A DNA stretch of 64,000 nt from Watersipora subatra (taxonomy: Eukaryota; Bryozoa; Gymnolaemata; Cheilostomatida; Watersiporidae): assembly GCF_963576615.1 (NCBI RefSeq), contig NC_088714.1, positions 35,009,143-35,073,142 of the forward strand. Direction: 5' to 3'. Under the pieces are notes generated by a model. That model had not been told where the DNA came from. It searched no databases and saw only the letters and a program-made list of their open reading frames with translations. Numbering within the stretch: position 1 is the stretch's first letter; each line of letters starts with the position of its first letter. The position numbers and the translations under genes were made by a program. Positions 11,020 through 23,200 of the stretch are shown here, one piece after another.

Positions 11020-12269
11020 CCTGATAAGTGAATACGAAATTATGATTCGTAAAGTAATCAGCTAAGGAGTAGATAATTATTTAACTTGAAGGCAAAATGT
11101 TAGTACTGAACATTTTTTATTTCCCAGTGTTAAAATATAGCGAGTTGTGTCGTTTTATTATAATCTGTCACGTTATTTTTCGTGGGATGCAGACGAGGTT
11201 AAAAACAATAATATTAATAATTAAAGAAAAAGCTCAATTGTTACTAAGGATTTTATTTGGGCGTTATTTTTTACTCCAGTCTTATTAGAAATTTTAGGAA
11301 TGATATTGAGTTAGTGAAGCTCCATAAAGTTTTCTCGCAGTGGATAGTACTACAATGAAATGGCAACTCTTCGATGGCAAATTTGCACGATCCTTTTTTC
11401 TTAGGGAAAATCAAATGATCTGACGAATTGGAAAATTTACTCTGTATGATTTATAATACAAAATTGTTTTAGTTATTAATTTTTGGAATTTTTAGGGACT
11501 ACAAAGTCACCACTTTTGAACGTGAGACTGTTGAATGTTCATAAGCCAGTGAGGGCGTAATTCGATAAGCATAACGCGGGGAGAATTTTCAGACTTTTTG
11601 CAGACTCCATTACTATTGTTTGGGTATTTTAAACAACTACACATTCTAAAGCATTGGAGATCTGTTTAAGGTATCCAATAGATGTATCATAATAGATGTA
11701 TCATAATCCTAAAAGTATATTGAAAATTAAAGATATGACAGTATGAAATAATTACACTAACCCATCAATGGAAAGAAATGGAAGATGGGAACAGAGTTTT
11801 TTATTTTACTTGATTTTAATCAATTTACTCAAAGTAGCGTATATGTAGATTGGATTAAATGTCCATATTGATTTGAACAGCTGACCATTGTCTACTTCTC
11901 ATTCATACTGTAAGAATTATCTGCTAATAGTGTGTAGACTCCTTTAATGTTTGCTAATTCGTATTTTCATAGCTTTTTATGTAGTGCAGCAAGATTTTCC
12001 GCTGAATTTTTGTATGCGCATCTGAATGCCATTTTGTGGAATAAACAGTCACATTTACAAGAACTTTGACCGCAACTGTTATACCCTACAGGATGAAATT
12101 TTTTGACGGATTTAATAATTCGCGATTTCGTGAACTGACGATTCCGCGAATTATTAAATTCGCTTGAATAATTAGTTCTATTGTTAAACACAAGGGAGAA
12201 TAACTACTGCCTCAAATTAAAAACTAGTCGCTAGGCAGAAGTAGTAAACGTAGCCGAGTTCCAAATTTT
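11020..12269. other. intergenic, no gene seen
   Basis: AT-rich. A stretch near 12080-12160 (TAATAATTCGCGATTTCGTG and a partly inverted GCGAATTATTAAATTCGC) resembles 13510-13570 with its CATCCTGTAGG, so it may be the edge of the same element as the HIRAN-like ORF. Confidence 0.4.
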
Positions 12270-12530
12270 TTTAAATTGTCGCCGGGGCTTTGAGTTAACC
12301 CCATTACCAATGCATCACACCTCTTTACAAAATCGCCTATTCAAGGTTGTCACAAGTTATTCGGCACGGCATCATCATCGAAAAAATCTCCTGCAGTTCT
12401 TTACGTTGAAAAAAACTCATAACTTACCACAAGTTGTTGGTTCACCAAAGGCCTCCGAATCGATGAGCATTCATGAAAACCTCTGGATGAAGCCAAAAAT
12501 TTCTATTTTAGCATGAATTATGCTTAGCTC
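12270..12530 (-). repeat. partial second copy of the HIRAN-like ORF start
   Basis: Matches 13260-13380 over the N-terminal part: on the plus strand both share CCACAAGTTGTTGGTTCA, AAAGGCCTCC and AAAACCTCTGGATG. Here the corresponding exon-end reads GTG followed by GTAAGTT, a good splice donor, which supports an intron at this point in the parent ORF. In-frame stops make it non-coding. Confidence 0.6.
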
Positions 12531-12739
12531 ATGAATTAGCTTATGTATAAATATATAGGCTAATAATTAATTACAAAATTGAATGTACAAATACAATATT
12601 TCAAATACAAATAAAATTTTACAAACAATGAATAGAGTAAATGAAAACAGTTTGGCCCATGTTGCGGTTGCTTGGCAATAAAATTAAACTGATACACTTG
12701 ATAAGTAAATACTAGCATGTAATGGTGCTCTCTGCCTAG

Positions 12740-13374
12740 TTATTTTGGTAATAGCAGCGCTATATCGCTGTCACTGTCTTGGGTAGATGTTAAAGGCGAT
12801 TCTCTCGCTACTACATGGCTGGTAGGGGAGTTATCATGAGAACTCTTTTCATGGCTTACTATTGCAACGTTCTGCCGGTTGACCAAAAATTTGTGATTGT
12901 AAAGGCGTTCTTGTTCCTTTTTTAAAACGGATATATTCTCCTCGTTAGCAGCTGCGATCACTTCTACCTCAATTTCAAGACCTCCCTGAATGATTGGTGA
13001 TCTTCTAGAAATGACATCCACCACCCTTGCAGTCTGTGCCTCCGTGTATGATGAAAAAAGCTGCTTACTTTACTTATTTCACGTGATAGATTACCAACCG
13101 TTGCGCAGTCTGCGTTTATTAGCTTTACTGAAAATGGGTTGTGCAGATTATTGGGCTCCTTTCTCACACTAAAACGAATAACGAAGCGATAGGGATGGAA
13201 AAAATAAATATTGTGTTTTACCAAAGAACCAAAGTAAAATTCAATTACTAATTTAGTAAATGGTTTTGAAAAAAACTCACTTTTTACCACAAGTTGTTGG
13301 TTCATCAAAGGCCTCCAAAGCGATAAATATTCGTGAAAACCTCTGGATGCAGCAAGAAATTTATAGCCTAGCAT
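12740..13374 (-). pseudogene. HIRAN-like ORF, degraded or spliced
   Basis: Two overlapping minus-strand frames appear to be one interrupted coding region. The first reads RGFHEYLSLWRP, then (after a possible intron with donor GTAAAA and acceptor TTTTAG) RKEPNNLHNPFSV and VGNLSREISKVSSFF. This resembles the E-P-N-N-x-H-D-P-F-A-V and V-G-H-x-P-R-x-I-S-x-V-x-x-F pattern of HIRAN-like ORFs common in invertebrate genomes. A one-base shift near 13020 leads to SRRSPIIQGGLEIEVEV and a tail ending DSDSDIALLLPK. The arrangement fits a pseudogene or a mobile-element ORF better than a host gene. A second, shorter copy lies at 12270-12530. Confidence 0.45.
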
Positions 13375-14157
13375 GATCGGCTCGTAGTTGTAAGCTAAAT
13401 AGAAACCGAAACATGCGGTGTACGCATGCGAAGGGTTAACTCTATTGCTATCTGCAATAGAGTTAACTCTTGATAGAGAGTGATTGTGTTCCTTTGTGAA
13501 TATGCATGAACAAGGCGATTTGCGCGAAACATAACTCCGCGAATATTTTCATCCTGTAGGCCTGTAGGGTATATAATGTAATGTATATACATGTACATGT
13601 AGCCTATACAAAAGGAACAGGCAAAATCTGAATGAAGTTGATCACCTGCTAAGCCTACTTGAGGGTGAAGTGGTACAATTTTTTTTCATCAGCGTTAGTA
13701 ATTTTATATTAGGGCTCTAATTAATTTATCTAACTAGGTTATTAGGTTCACCGCATCTTGCCTTCAATCTTAGTGAGCTTTCAGTAAATTAGAATGAGCT
13801 TTTAACTATAGTAGACAATTTATGATTTTTAGAAACCTCCAGCTACCTTACCCAACCCAACAAACTGAAATATATTAATCCCAGTTTTATGGTAGTAACA
13901 AAATTATTGTTTAAATTTTGAACTGCAAAGAAAGATTTGCAATGACAAAGTGTATTGCAGAAAACCGGGATAAGCAATGCGATACAAGATGCAAACGAGC
14001 TGGGTGATCTTTGAAATAAGCAGCAACATAAAATAGTTTTACCTATATGTTTTGACAGATTGAAACAACTGTCACAATTGAGTAGGAAGTTAAGGCTTAG
14101 CCATCACTCCATCTCCCAACCATTCCTTGTGTGTTACAGGTGATTATACCAGCTGAG

Positions 14158-14210
14158 ATGACAACATTAAGGCCTCTACGGTGCGATGATTTCTTCAAAT
14201 TTAATAAACC
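14158..14210 (+). CDS. NAA20: NAA20 exon 1
   Basis: 53 bp from the ATG to donor GTAAGT, leaving in phase 2. A TTACAG at 14134-14139 suggests that the 5' leader is itself spliced on, 18 bp before the ATG. Confidence 0.9.
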
Positions 14211-17200
14211 GTAAGTCTGCTTTGATTTGTTTGTATTTATCTTTTATCTATAAATCTCAAAATTTGTGTGTCTGTCTGTGTGTCCTTCGGTGTGTAAGCT
14301 ATTAAAATAGCTTACACACCGAAGCTTAATATAGCTTAATATAGCTTAATATATAGCTATTAAAATCTTGAAATTAAAATCTCGCATCCTGCTGCATTTA
14401 AACTCATGAAGATTGCAACCGCAGGTTTGTAATCCGATTGTCTATCCACCAGTCTACGAAGGTTCTTACAATTCATAGCTATTACTATATAATGTATAAA
14501 TCCTTTTCCCGATTTCACGCGCTAATTTACATATTAATTGAAACTCTATCAACTCGATGCAACAATGCTTTTTCGTGTTTTCATGAACTTCTATTTCCGG
14601 TTTTTTTGTAAGGTTCGCTTGCTCAATCGCGGTAATGGCTATAATTTAATAATACAATTTTCACGCGGAAAATTGTATTTTCTTGAGTAGGAATAGCCTC
14701 TACATTCTCTCTCCGTTCGGTCAGACAAAGACAGTCTGATATCTCATTTTTACATTTGTACCAATATCTAGAGGTACCAGTATCGTTGTATCCAAAGTTT
14801 TGATGGATAGCTTCTGCTGGAACAGTAACCTTTTTTATACACACACTTCTATGCAAGAATTGTTATTATTAATTCAACATATTCAGGATGTTTATTTTGT
14901 TTTCTTATTTCGTATTAATTGTATCATTACCAAATCATCTTTTATTGTAATCGTAGCAAAACAGACTTGCTTTAGCTATTACTTGCTAATTATCTCACGT
15001 TTAAACTTTGCTTTTAACTCTTAAATTTTACATTTAAAGTTTGAAAACCTTTACAGTTGTTATATTTTTTCTCTTAATCTATTTAAACTGCACAAAACAC
15101 TTTTCTCATGATATGCAGTTTGAAAGTTAGAATGGTAACTGTTGTTATATGTTAAATAAAAAGAAATTTTCTGATCAAAGATTTTTATTACCCAGGCAAG
15201 GCCAAGCTTCCATATAGTTTGTACTAAATAAATGAAAAACTATTTGCTGTATTTCTCCATTGTCTCTCATTTGTCTTGCTTAGTTGGCTTTACAACTGTA
15301 TGTTTTGGTTGAAGAATAACATTTTTGTTTTAGTTTATGACGTTATTGATTGATGACTTCCTAATTTATATAATATAGTCTGTAATTTCTTTTTTAGAAA
15401 TCTTGATCCTCTGACAGAAACTGTATCCTTATTTACAAAAGGAATTGAATATCAGGTTCACTATAATTTGCTCGAGTTTGTCAAGGTCGTTATTGGTTAT
15501 TGTAAATGTCAAACATGTCCTGAATAAGACCTTGACCTTGAAGCAGTATAGCATACCATTCTACCTACACTATGTCGCTAGATGGCCAGAGTATCTGCAA
15601 GTTGCGGAGTCTCCTACAGGAGATATAATGGGATACGGTTAGTTCAATATTTGCCTTAGTGCTTCAACTTGCTTTCTAGTTAGGCATTCTTGTTTGGTCT
15701 CTAAAACTGGAGTTGGTGGTTATTGGTTATAGGTGAAGATCTGTTAGCTTCATAAACAGTGTCTTATTTTTAAGCATCAGATATTTTTAATTGATAGTTT
15801 TGGCTGACAAAAAAATTAATCAATCTTGTTTTGGTTTTATCTATTATGTTGAGAATGAGCTAACTGGAATCATGAAAATATTTTGAATATGGTAGAAAGG
15901 CTTGGCTTGCCTATCACCATTTAATTGGCTGATCAATATTTGAATCTTGCCATTTCTGCAGATTGTATTTTGCAGGCCAGTATCAACTGGTCTGTACTGA
16001 CAGGGGGTTAGTATCAAATAAAAAGTAAATGAACTTTTCTATCACAAGATGAAATCATTTTGGTGTAATTCAGAAATTCATCATCAAGCCAACACCAGGC
16101 TGTCCAAAAATGTTTTAAAATATTAGCTAGACAGCATATAAATCATTACTATGCATTAATATTGTCGGTTGATAACCAGTTGAAAACAAAAATATATTGT
16201 TTATGAGCTCCACCGAGTTGAGTGACAAAGGTTTTTGTTAAATTTCTTAAGAATAACAAAGGTAAGAAAGCCGGAGCAGCCTCTTGGTCTCCAGTGCCTG
16301 ACTTGTGAACAACAGTTTAGGGTTGAATTCCCAGACAAACCATTAGTGGTGTTAAGAATGCATGAAACTTTATATTACTTCTACCACCAAACAAAATGTT
16401 GCTGCCTTGAAGATGAATCTGGAAACTGCATGGCTACCCTGTGCATTTCCGGTTTTTCGTTTACAAGCCGAAAAATAGTCCCTTGAGCTCATATCTGCTG
16501 TACAGTATTATTATTTGCTTTGAAATTTCGGTAAATTATTATTTAAAATGGCCGTATTATCGAATTATCTTTTAAGTTGTTGCTTCAGTGGACTTTGAAA
16601 TCGAATATTGTACTAGCTTTTCAACATTGCATGCTCAGGGAAGTCAAAATATTTATGTAACGTATCACCATCAAGTACCTTCCCATACAGTAACATGTAT
16701 GTGCTCAGCAGTTACTTTCTCATACAGTAACATGTATGTGCTCAGCAGTTACTTTCTCATACAGTAACATGTATGTGCTCAGCAGTTACTTTCTCATACA
16801 GTAACATGTATGTGCTCAGCAGTTACTTCTCATACAGTAACATGTATGTGCTCAGCAGTTACTTTCTCATACAGTAACATGTATGTGCTCAGCAGTTACC
16901 TTCTCATACAGTAACATGTATGTGCTCAGCAGTTACTTTCTCATACAGTAACATGTATGTGCTCAGCAGTTACTTCTCATACAGTAACATGTATGTGCTC
17001 AGCAGTTACCTTCTCATACAGTAACATGTATGTGCTCAGCAGTTACTTTCTCATACAGTAACATGTATGTGCTCAGCAGTTACCTTCTCATACAGTAACA
17101 TGTATGTGCTCAGCAGTTACCTTCTCATACAGTAACATGTATGTGCTCAGCAGGTACTTTCTCATTCAGTAACATGTATATGATCAGCAGGTACTTTCTC

Positions 17201-20200
17201 ATACAGTAATGTGAATTTGATCAGAAGGTGCCTTCTCATACAATAATGTGAATTTGATTAGAAGGTGCCTTCTCATACAGTAATAGGCAAGTGCGAAGGA
17301 CAACAGGAGAATTTTCATGGCCATGTTACATGTATCACTGTCACACCAGAATATCGAAGGTTAGGTTTGGCTGGCAAGCTGATGAGAGTTCTAGAGGACA
17401 TATCTGTCAGGTAGGTGACTGCAATAAAGTAAGGCGCTACCTCACTTTGCTTACAAAGATATTAGTGTATGGTTAGCTCGCTGCCAAGCAGTCTTTCATG
17501 CATTTTCACTTAGACCTGTAAATGATGTTTGGTACGCTAATGTCTTCCTCAATTGATGTCTGTGTTTTTGACAGACAATTATAACTTGTACGTTGCTGAT
17601 ATCTAAGGCATTAGAGGGAGGCAAATAAGTAACGCGCAGAAAAGCCAGTTAAAGGCAATCAAAAGCTAAGTGTTTGTTCTTTTACCTTTGCGAGATAAAG
17701 TGACTTCCAAGTAGGCGATGGGCCAAGGCAGTTTGTCTTTCATTTCTGTTGGCACCACTCTTCAGTGGCAATTTCTTGCAGTTCCTAAATAGATTAAATA
17801 GTATAGAATTTATATCCAATGAGTTGCTAAGCTTACCATTCCCGCTAGTAGAAGAATTTTCACATTTTGTTTGATAGATATTAAGGAGTTGTCTCCTTTT
17901 TTACCAAAATGTTTTTGGCTTTTAGTAAATCAGTTTGTCCATTTACTACATCAGGGCAAAGCATCGCCAGCCTATCTTTATTTTGTTGTCTTGCATGCAA
18001 GGTGTGAGCTTTGACATGGCTTGTGTAGCCCACATAAATGGTTCTCAAGAAAGTACTTTGATAGCATTGACTAAACGCACAAGTCAAACATTTAGCCGCT
18101 GTCTAGAAAGCTTACTAATACTTTTTTAAAGAGCCTGAAAGGTCTGTTTCCAACAGTGTATCCCTTCAACTTATCTGCAAGGTTCTCAGATTCGTCAAGC
18201 TTTCTATCAGAGACTGATTAACAAAAGCAAGATAAACCTTGCTAGGAAAAACACAGTGAGGTGAGTGAGTATTTTTTAGACTTGAGATACTTTACCACTT
18301 AGACATTCAAGGTGAGATAATGTGACTTGTAATTATTCTATAAAGTAATTATTTTGTAATTAGTTAATTATTATTAAAATGAAATGAATGCTGACATGGT
18401 AATCTGTACAAAACAGTGGTTGTGGCTACTGACCAAGGTGCTTGCGTTCTGTTTGAAGAAGAACTAAATTTCAATCTAGCCAGGCATTAACCATTAGTCT
18501 TGCCCTTTTTATCAAATGGACAAATCATGTATGTATTCACTATGGTTTATTGGTCTTAGCTGATTAAACGATTTGCCCACTCATTAATGTTGTTCTGACT
18601 TTCATTTAGCCACATGAAGAGATTCAGAAACCTGCCACTTATGATATACCTTGTCAAGAGGAAGATGAGTCACCAAAGAAAATCACAAGATCTAATTCTG
18701 CTCTCGACTTCTCCGCACCAAGATCTACACTTGAACGTATATGCGTGATTTGTGAAAAGAAAGTGTAGTACTACTCACACAAATCAACTACAGTCATACC
18801 TCGAATGACGAGCTTAATGCGTTCTGGGACTGCGCTCGTATGTCAATTTACTCGCACGTTGGTGCAATTTATTTATATATAAAACAGTTAAATATATATT
18901 GATTGGTTTCCATACTGTGAAGAATACAAACAAAAACACTTAAATTAAGATACTGTAACAGAAAAAAACATGTTAGTAATTGTCCTAACTAACCACATGC
19001 TTTCAAAAAACAACAAATAAATAACAATGCAAAGAAATATGATGAATTAAAATGTAAGATTAATTACATACAATAGCACTTAACGCTACCATTTGCCAAA
19101 GAGGGAGAGAGAACTTATCCTTCATTACAACATTTGACTTTAATAAATTTGGATTCTGATGCGCAAACTTAAAAGCAAACGTTTATTTTAAACTTAGCGT
19201 TATTAAAATTTCTTTGGCATTCATAGTTGTAAATTTCTTCTCGCCGCTTAGCTAATTTTTCCTTGGTTTTGCTCTCACGATCAGCCGGTCGTTTTAAGCG
19301 AAACCTATATAAGGACGTTTGCCTTTGTCACCCTTTCAACATGTTGCGAAAAAGACGAACACAGTGTTGTCACAAAGGGCTAATGCATGACCACTGGCCA
19401 ACTACTCCGAATGTCTATTTTTTATAAATTCTGAAAACTCTTGCCATTTTTCTAACATATGTTTATTTGCTTGGTAGAAATGCGGTCCTCTATTACATTA
19501 TCATGTTTTTCTATAATTTCACACTTAATAGGGCCCATCAATTGTTATCATTCGCTATTTCTTTTCATTGTACCGGTTGGCTTTTGGTCTACGCGCACTT
19601 CTGCTTTGATAAACGCGCACAAAAAGCATGTTGCAAAAGTATAACCTAAGCAGTTGAAAAATACAGAGTGACGCTGTTCTCATAAGACACTTCTGACATA
19701 CTTGGCCACTCGCGTGCCCGTATCTCAAAAGTGGCTCGTTTGTTAGTGCTAAAACCTGCTTGAAAGCTGGCTCATATTTCAAGTTTCTCGTATGTTGGGA
19801 CACTGGTAAGTCGAAGTATAACTGTACTCGCAAAACTGTCCTTTATGTAGCTAAAACTGAAACTATTGACATGTACCTCAATCCTGTAAGTTCACTCAAG
19901 ACATGATTTTGCTTTGACTATAATAAGTAATTTATAACCGGTGTAGTGTTTTGCAGTCCAGTTTGTGCTAATATGGTGTTAATGTTTGGCATCACAACAC
20001 CCTGAAAGCAGCTATGACACTGCAGTGTATTTAAACCCTTGTAAACATGTTCAAGTATAGTTGTGTGTAAACATCTCGGTAGTTTTGCGAGTGGTGCATC
20101 TGCCTACATATGCAGGTGGGTTGAAGAATGCTCTTACCATCAAACAAGAAAAACATATTCATGCTCGTTGATCAAGATGCGGTTGCTTTAGAGATGGCCG

Positions 20201-23200
20201 AGTTTTACTATGACGAGTGTATCTGCATCATGCTAAATACACCACTGCATAAGTGATGAAAATATTGATTAATCTTGCCTCGACGGAATCAATTATTAAG
20301 ATTGTTCAACACTTGCCGGTGGTAATTTGGAACTTTTTATGTAAATGGACAAGCAATAGCTGTGCCTCTAGCTGTAGTATTTGGATATTTCAGCCCAGGT
20401 CACCTGAGGGCAACTAAGTCAGAAACCTTTTCAGAGGGCCAGTTCATATCTATGGCACACATGATCAAACCATCATAAATGCAGTGACACCAAGCTACAT
20501 GTATTTAGGATGTGCGGCCACCATTGTAGATGCCACGGCGTTTATCCAAGCTCTGCCAGTGCCATTCGTTCAATGTGCAGACAGCTTGCTGATACCATTC
20601 TTGATGATGTGCTTATTGCTCATGCTAAAAGGTACAAGGTTGCTCATGTGGATCTGGTGATCGATAACTATTATCAGAAGAGGGTCAAGGGGTGGGAGTG
20701 AAGCAAAAGGAGATATGACTCTACAAAGCAATTTGACTGAAAAACCTTTCTAAAGTCTTGAAGCCACAAGGAAGTGATGTTGGCATTCATTGTTTCACAC
20801 TGGAAGAATACAGTTAGGCATGAAACCCTGATACTCTACATTACAACAACAAGATTATGCTACCAGCTTAGTAATAACCCTCATGCTCAACCCACCACTA
20901 CAGAGGTGCCTGCTCTGGCTTGTGATCACGAGGAGGCAGACATGAATCTTGTATGTCATGTTGCTGATGACTATTCACAGTTTCATAGAGTCTTTTGACA
21001 CAGATGTTGCTATCATGGCACTTGTCCATGGTAAGAATATTAATTGCCGAATCTGTTTTTCTTATTGGAAAAAGGGACAAGAAGTAGCTATTAGATGTCA
21101 GTGCAATGGCTACTAATTTCGGAGATAATCTCCCAACTTGAGAGCCTCATATGTTTGCACGCTTTCTCCAGCTGTGATGCAATTTTATCATTTGCGGGCA
21201 AATGGAAAGAAGTCATAAGAAACTCGTCAACGGGGATGTCGAAAGTCAGCATGCAATAAAAAGACACGGAGAATCATTTATGTTTTGGTGCAACTTTATT
21301 CTCTCTGTGACACATCCATGCAGACTCTATGGCCAGGAAGATAGCAACCAGGTAAATGGCATAGACATCAACTAGCTAAGATACAGGCTATTTGTGTCCA
21401 ACTATAGGTACAGGCTATTCGTTGACTAGTTATTTGGTGCAAGTCAGTCCCTCCTTCTTGCCATCAATCTCTGAAAGAACATGTGCACGTGCCAATTATG
21501 TAGCGGCTATATGAAAAGAGGCAAAAACACAACTTTCCAAACTGTCATTTCTTTCTTTGTGTGGTTGGGTACTGCACAAGGAATACGATGAGTATGCAGT
21601 AAAGTGTCATACCAGCATTATTGTGCTACCTGATATTCTGCAAGCAGTTCTATGTGGGTGTTTAAAATCCAGCTGCTGAGGGAACAGATGTGCCGGTATC
21701 AAGGCAAAGCTGCCTTACACAGAGCCTAGCGCATGCCTGCACTACAACAAAACTGAAGCAGCAATAGCAGTGGATGCCGATGACGAGGACGATGATTAAG
21801 AACTCAACCTATTGAACAAATAGTTAGGATGTCCAATATTTTGAAGTAACACCCCTAGTTTTGTGAGACTGTTGATACTAGCATTAGTACTAATAATCAC
21901 CATGTTTACAGTGTTTGCAGCTTTCTTAATATTTTCTATGATTCATCATTAAAATACTATAGAACGTCATTATGGTGTTTTGATTTTATTTGTAAAATGA
22001 AGTTATTAAGCCATATGTATATAGTTTACATGTACGTGTAACAATCATAAGATATGGAATGTTAGAAAATAAATAAAAGATAAATTTCGACTTCACCACT
22101 GACATCCTAAATCACTGCAAAATAATTATAAAAAGCTACAAATCTGCTGCATCTATGAATGAAATCTTTTCGACAGGAGAGATAAATCGTAAAACATGAG
22201 TTTTATCGCATTCGTCCCAAAAGTGGGAACAGCAGCTGTGGCAACTTCAGTTTTAACTTTTCTATACCCAAATTAGTCTAAATCACTGCAGGTATTGCCA
22301 TTGAAAGGGGTGCCAACAGAACTTCAATTCTAGAGCTTTTCTGTCTGCTCAGCCCACAGCCTAAAGATTTATAACTTGTGACTCAAAATCTTTATAGCTC
22401 GTGACTCACAAGGTTTATAGCTAGTGACTCACAAAGGTTATAGCTAGTAACTCACAAGGTTTATAGCTTGTGACTCACAAGGTTTATAGCTAGTGACTCA
22501 CAAAGGTTATAGCTAGTAACTCACAAGGTTTATAGCTAGTAACTCACAAGGTTTATAGCTAGTGGCTCACAAAGTGTATGGCTAGCTATTCTGAACAGCT
22601 GCTTACAAGGCTACAAGTTTTTGCTAAAAGAAAGTTTACTGTTTCATTTTATAGGAAAGATTGTTACTTTGTTGACCTTTTTGTGAGGAAATCGAATGAA
22701 GTGGCTATAGATATGTACAAACAGTTTGATTATGTCGTCTATCGAAGGGTCCTTGGCTACTACTCGGGTGAAGTAGATGAAGATGCTTATGGTGAGTCTC
22801 CACACTATTTTGGTAGCAGTTTGAAGGCACAGAATAATAGATATTATTAGTGTTTATTCCTTGTGCACACTGCAGGCTATAAATGCTTTGCCAGAATGGA
22901 TTGGCTACAAATACATTGGGTTAAAGTTACCTCGTTGCCCGCCAAGTTACCTCGGCAACCGTTAAAGTTGCCCGCCAAGCTTTTGGGTTTTGTATGTATA
23001 CCAAACAATATAGCAAATAAGGCCTACATGCAATTTGTCCTAATAATTGAAAAACGTACCTGATGCTTTGACCAGGATGTAGAAGGAAAATTTTTGTCAT
23101 AATTGGTCTAATATAAACAAATATACATTACATAACTTATCAACTCTTTTGCTGGGGAAGCAACATAGATGTCTTTTAATTAGTTCTGTAGGCAAACGAC

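Noticed and set aside
22863..23063. 66-codon frame after NAA20 exon 5
   Set aside because: Intron sequence. NAA20 continues in phase to 24795 without it, and the frame has no recognisable content.
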